Positions 61,105 to 64,000 of a stretch of DNA of 64,000 nt are shown in pieces. Both the position numbers and the translations under genes were made by a program. Below the pieces are notes generated by a model. That model was not told the origin of the DNA, did not search any database, and worked only from the letters and a program-made list of their open reading frames with translations. The stretch comes from Parasedimentitalea psychrophila (GTDB lineage: Bacteria; Pseudomonadota; Alphaproteobacteria; Rhodobacterales; Rhodobacteraceae). Position 1 is the first letter of the stretch. Each line of letters starts with the position of its first letter. The DNA lies in NCBI RefSeq assembly GCF_030285785.1, contig NZ_CP127247.1:186001-250000 (forward strand), read 5' to 3'.

Positions 61105-62148
61105 TCAATACGGCATCGGATGGGCCCGATGCGCCTGATCGATCTCCTTCAGAACCTCATCACTCAACTGAACATCCACCGCGCCCAACAGATGCTCCAG
61201 CTGCGCCTGCGTGGTGGCTCCGAATATCGCCGAGGCGATGAAGGGCCTTGTCCGGCACCAGGCCAGCGCCATGTGAACCACGTCCAACCCATGCCGTGCT
61301 GCAATGTCCAGATAGGCCGCCACCGCATCATAGACCCGGGGCACGTCCCGCCCGCCCAGCCCAGGGACCAGCGATTTGCGCGATCCAGCAGGCACCGCGC
61401 CATCCTGATACTTGCCACTCAACAACCCGGCAGCCAGCGGTGAAAACGCCAGCAGCCCGACATCTTCGTTGACGCTCAGCTCAGCCAGATCAGTGTCATA
61501 CAACCGGCACAGCAGCGAGTATTCATTCTGGATCGAGGCCACCCGAGGCGCCCCGGCCTCCGCCGCCAGCCGCAGCCATTGCGCGGTACCCCAGGCGCTC
61601 TCATTGGACAGGCCAAAGGCGCGGATATTGCCCTTGTCGACCTGGGCTTGCAGCGCCTCCAGACAATCGACCATATTGGCCAGGGTCTCTTCGCGGTTCT
61701 GCGTTGAGGGATCATAGCTCCAGTTTTTACGGAACATATAGCTGCCGCGATTGGGCCAGTGAAACTGATACAGATCGATGTAATCCGTCTGCAACCGCTT
61801 CAACGAGCCCTCGATTGTTGCGGCAATGGTCTGGCTTGAAATCGGTGCACCGTCCCGCACGATGCCCAGCCCCTCGCCCGAGTGTTTGGTGGCCAGAATA
61901 TAATCGCCCCGGCGGCCAGTCCTGGCATTCCACGCGCCAATGATCTCTTCACTGCGACCGGTGGTGTCCTTGCGCACCGGATTGACCGGATACATTTCGG
62001 CAGTGTCGACAAAATTCACCCCCGCCGCCAGCGCATAATCGATCTGCGCATGGGCCTCTTGCTGCGAGGTCTGGGTACCGTAGGTCATTGTGCCGAGACA
62101 CAGTTCCGAGACCTGCAGGCCGGTGCGGCCTAGCGGATTCATTTTCAT
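61105..62148 (-). CDS. NADP-dependent aldo/keto reductase (Tas-like)
   Basis: This 347-residue TIM-barrel oxidoreductase has the family start LGRTGLQVSELCLGTMTYG, the catalytic tyrosine region NFVDTAEMYP, the lysine in ILATKH and histidine in YQFHWPNRG. SIQNEYSLLCR and NADP loops follow. ATG 62148 was chosen from a longer frame because AAGGAACG precedes it. Substrate unknown. Confidence 0.9.
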   Translation of the reverse strand: MKMNPLGRTGLQVSELCLGTMTYGTQTSQQEAHAQIDYALAAGVNFVDTAEMYPVNPVRKDTTGRSEEIIGAWNARTGRRGDYILATKHSGEGLGIVRDGAPISSQTIAATIEGSLKRLQTDYIDLYQFHWPNRGSYMFRKNWSYDPSTQNREETLANMVDCLEALQAQVDKGNIRAFGLSNESAWGTAQWLRLAAEAGAPRVASIQNEYSLLCRLYDTDLAELSVNEDVGLLAFSPLAAGLLSGKYQDGAVPAGSRKSLVPGLGGRDVPRVYDAVAAYLDIAARHGLDVVHMALAWCRTRPFIASAIFGATTQAQLEHLLGAVDVQLSDEVLKEIDQAHRAHPMPY

Positions 62149-62293
62149 GGTGCGCGTTCCTTCTTGCTGTCGGGCGCACTTTAATGGTCCAGTGCCCGGG
62201 CGCAACCACCTCACGTCATGGCTTGAGATCCCCCGAATAATCCGCCAGCCTGTCGCCAGTATCCAACCCCTCTTCACCATAAAGGACTGCCCC

Positions 62294-62695
62294 ATGCCGC
62301 AGATCATCACCAAGGGCATCAAGGCGCTACTGGCCGAAGCCAATGATGTTGTCACCAGACTGCCGGTGGCCGAGGCCAAGAAGCTGGTAGCCAGCGACGA
62401 TTATGTCTTCATCGACCTGCGCGACATCCGCGAGTTGCGCCGCGCAGGCCTGATCCCGGGGGCGTTTTCCTGCCCGCGCGGTATGCTGGAGTTCTGGATC
62501 GACCCCGACAGCCCCTACCACAAACCGGTGTTCAATCAGGACAAAACTTATGTGTTCTACTGCGCCAGCGCCTGGCGCTCGGCGCTCAGTGCCAAAGTGG
62601 CAATGGAGATGGGGCTAAAGCCGGTGATGCATCTTGAGGGTGGCTTTGGCGAATGGCTCAAACAGGGCGGCCCTGTGGTGCCCCAGGAGAGCTGA
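62294..62695 (+). CDS. Rhodanese-like domain protein
   Basis: This 133-residue single rhodanese domain has YVFIDLRDIRELRRAGLIPGA, LEFWIDPDSPYHKP and the active-site cysteine loop VFYCASAWRSALSA, then LEGGFGEWLKQGGPV. It transfers or senses sulfane sulfur. It is divergent from the aldo-keto reductase. Physiological partner unknown. Confidence 0.9.
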   Translation: MPQIITKGIKALLAEANDVVTRLPVAEAKKLVASDDYVFIDLRDIRELRRAGLIPGAFSCPRGMLEFWIDPDSPYHKPVFNQDKTYVFYCASAWRSALSAKVAMEMGLKPVMHLEGGFGEWLKQGGPVVPQES

Positions 62696-62756
62696 AGGAC
62701 AAATCGACCCGCAATAGATCGATTGAGAACAAAAGTGGAACATGATAGGGATCTGC

Positions 62757-63386
62757 ATGTCGTCTCACATGCTGCACCCCCCGTCTCACCACCCCCCGTC
62801 TCACCACCGCCCGCAGGTCTCGATCTGTGACGGTATAGCCCTGGATTATGGCCGCACCCATGAGGTCTGCGGCCCTGCCCGGCGCAGCTTTGCCCTATGG
62901 CTGGCGGCAGCCATGACAGGGCCGGTGCTGTGGATCTCACCCGCCTGGGAGGCGGATCAACTGAACCCGGACGGGATGATGGATTTTACCTGCCCCAGCC
63001 GTTTTTTGTTTCTGCGCGCCACCCGTCAGGACGATCTGCTCTGGGCCACCGAAGAGGCCCTGCGCGCAGGTCAGCTGCCGCTGGTGGTGACGGACCTGTC
63101 GGCGCCGCCAGCCCTGAAACCGGTGCGGCGCCTGCATCTGGCGGCGCAAAACGGCGGCCGTCATGGGCCACAGCCGCTGGGATTGCTGCTGACACCGGGC
63201 TGCGGCGGCGCCGCTGGCATCGAGAGCCGCTGGCATCTGGCCCCTGACCACCGGGAGCAGCACCGCCAGTGGCTGTTGCAACGGCTGCGCGCCCGCACCC
63301 TGCCACCCTGCAGCTGGCGATTGCGCCAGTCCGCCCCCCGCGCCGGGCTGGAGGAGGTGCAGGAGCCGCTGACGGTTTTGTCCTGA
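62757..63386 (+). CDS. ImuA-like protein
   Basis: About 209 residues similar in layout to rhodobacterial ImuA/SulA-like proteins: THEVCGPARRSFALWLAAAM replaces a RecA-type P-loop, with GPVLWISPAW, NPDGMMDF and LLWATEEALRAGQLPLVV, then RRLHLAAQNGG and ESRWHL. ImuA normally sits before imuB and dnaE2 in a mutagenesis cassette; neither follows here. ATG 62757 has AGGG seven bases before; 62742 is possible. The N-terminus repeats HPPSHHPPSHHRP. The assignment is moderate. Confidence 0.65.
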   Translation: MSSHMLHPPSHHPPSHHRPQVSICDGIALDYGRTHEVCGPARRSFALWLAAAMTGPVLWISPAWEADQLNPDGMMDFTCPSRFLFLRATRQDDLLWATEEALRAGQLPLVVTDLSAPPALKPVRRLHLAAQNGGRHGPQPLGLLLTPGCGGAAGIESRWHLAPDHREQHRQWLLQRLRARTLPPCSWRLRQSAPRAGLEEVQEPLTVLS

Positions 63387-63705
63387 GGCGCCGGCAGACC
63401 TGTTGCCCAGACAGACTTGGGGGCCAGACAGACTTGGGGCTCTGCCCCAAACCCCGGGATATTTTTAGCCAGATGAAGTGAGATCCGCCAGGATCGAACG
63501 GGCGGAGCTCCAAGCCCGTCTTGGAAATAATCCGAGGGAGTGAAGACTGTCTTGGAAACCATCTGGGGGACGGTTTCAAGTCTGAACCGGCGGCGCCGTC
63601 AGATTTGAGCGGCGGTGCCCCAAGCGCTTTGGTCAGATCAGGGACCTGCGGGAAAGCAGGTGCAATTTGCAGCCATCCCCCTTAAAATACCGGCCTGGAG
63701 GATGT
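63387..63705. repeat. Repeat-rich spacer, second family copy 4 (reversed)
   Basis: CCAGACAGACTTGGGG occurs twice in tandem at about 63407 and 63424. Then comes GGGGCTCTGCCCC and, on the reverse strand, CTTCATCTGGCTAAAAATAT, matching copy 3. Degenerate related arms follow to about 63600. No gene is seen. Confidence 0.7.
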
Positions 63706-64000
63706 ATGTTTCAAAGACGCCACGCCCTGATCCTGCTTGCAAGCGCCTGGGTCCTGCCCTCGGTCGCCTTGGGCGCGCCGGTCCGCTACCAGCTGGATCC
63801 GGCCAAGTCGCATGTTGGCTTTAAGTTCAAACTGAACGGCGTCACCCAAAATGGTTCGATGCCGATTGAGCGGGCCGATATCACCATTGACCCGCAACGC
63901 CTGTCCAGGTCACGGATTGATGTGACCGTGACTGCCGCGCAGTCGCGCACCGGACTGATCTTTATCACCCGGGCGATGACCGGCCCTGACGTTCTGAACA
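63706..64000 (+). CDS. YceI family protein, 5' part (continues beyond window)
   Basis: The ATG at 63706 follows CTGGAGG. The frame has a signal peptide (LILLASAWVLPSVALGA) and the YceI lipocalin-like start VRYQLDPAKSHVGFKFKLNG, then MPIERADITIDPQ. About 98 residues are seen of an expected 180-200. YceI proteins are periplasmic and bind polyisoprenoids. Confidence 0.85.
   Translation, partial: MFQRRHALILLASAWVLPSVALGAPVRYQLDPAKSHVGFKFKLNGVTQNGSMPIERADITIDPQRLSRSRIDVTVTAAQSRTGLIFITRAMTGPDVLN

Overview
This window reads as chromosome of an alphaproteobacterium of the Rhodobacteraceae (Roseobacter group). Supporting signs are the GC-rich codon use, dispersed histidine genes interleaved with DUF2867 and YqaA genes, a BioR-type operator ahead of a bioBFDAGC operon, DUF3572 next to a PleD-like protein, an nnrS/nnrU/nap denitrification-type locus, a carnitine catabolic cluster with a fused dehydrogenase-thioesterase, and a non-pyrrolysine MttB-type methyltransferase. 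The species cannot be fixed from the sequence alone.

Layout. 1-8.6 kb: the 3' part of a class III aminotransferase, an Lrp-type effector domain, and five histidine genes (hisB, hisH, hisA, hisF, hisE) separated by small membrane or DUF genes and a TetR gene with a paired palindromic operator. 8.6-12.1 kb: CoA-binding protein, YHS-domain protein, rlmB, tRNA-Tyr and decayed IS110 and IS3 remnants. 12.1-18.5 kb: ubiX-ubiD diverge from ubiT-ubiU-ubiV-nnrS-DUF2478 across an FNR-like box. This looks like an oxygen-independent ubiquinone locus joined to nitrogen-oxide genes. 18.6-24.9 kb: periplasmic nitrate reductase napEFDABC (reverse strand), a second DUF2478 gene and nnrU. 25-29 kb: a glycine betaine/choline-type ABC importer. 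29.5-35.2 kb: a tightly overlapped biotin operon bioB-F-D-A-G-C with two BioR-like boxes.

35.3-43.1 kb: pirin, GNAT and TetR genes, a small lipoprotein, homoserine dehydrogenase, GlpX, RecJ and two identical tRNA-Glu genes followed by a C12A12 tract. 43.3-49.5 kb: an H-NOX-like sensor overlapping an HNOBA-GGDEF diguanylate cyclase, an MttB-family methyltransferase, a HAD phosphatase, DUF3572, and a PleD-like cyclase with a degenerate receiver. 50.1-52.1 kb: an ECF sigma factor, a one-pass membrane protein (possible anti-sigma), a Spy/CpxP-like periplasmic protein and a four-EF-hand protein. 52.3-56.5 kb: DUF983, NUDIX, EamA transporter, fatty acid desaturase, DUF2061 and an XRE regulator. 56.6-61 kb: carnitine degradation (SDR, carnitine dehydrogenase-thioesterase fusion, BKACE enzyme) with a divergent GlxA-type regulator. 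61-64 kb: aldo-keto reductase, rhodanese, an ImuA-like protein and the start of a YceI protein.

The most unusual feature is a family of palindromic repeats built on GCGCCTGACCTT. At least five copies occur. Three are intergenic, one lies in frame inside bioD, where the protein carries about 40 extra residues, and a half copy forms part of the N-terminus of bioG. Other points for a second look are the H-NOX-like protein with proline at the expected heme-histidine position, the PleD-like receiver without its phosphorylation residues, and the paired DUF2478 genes flanking nap.
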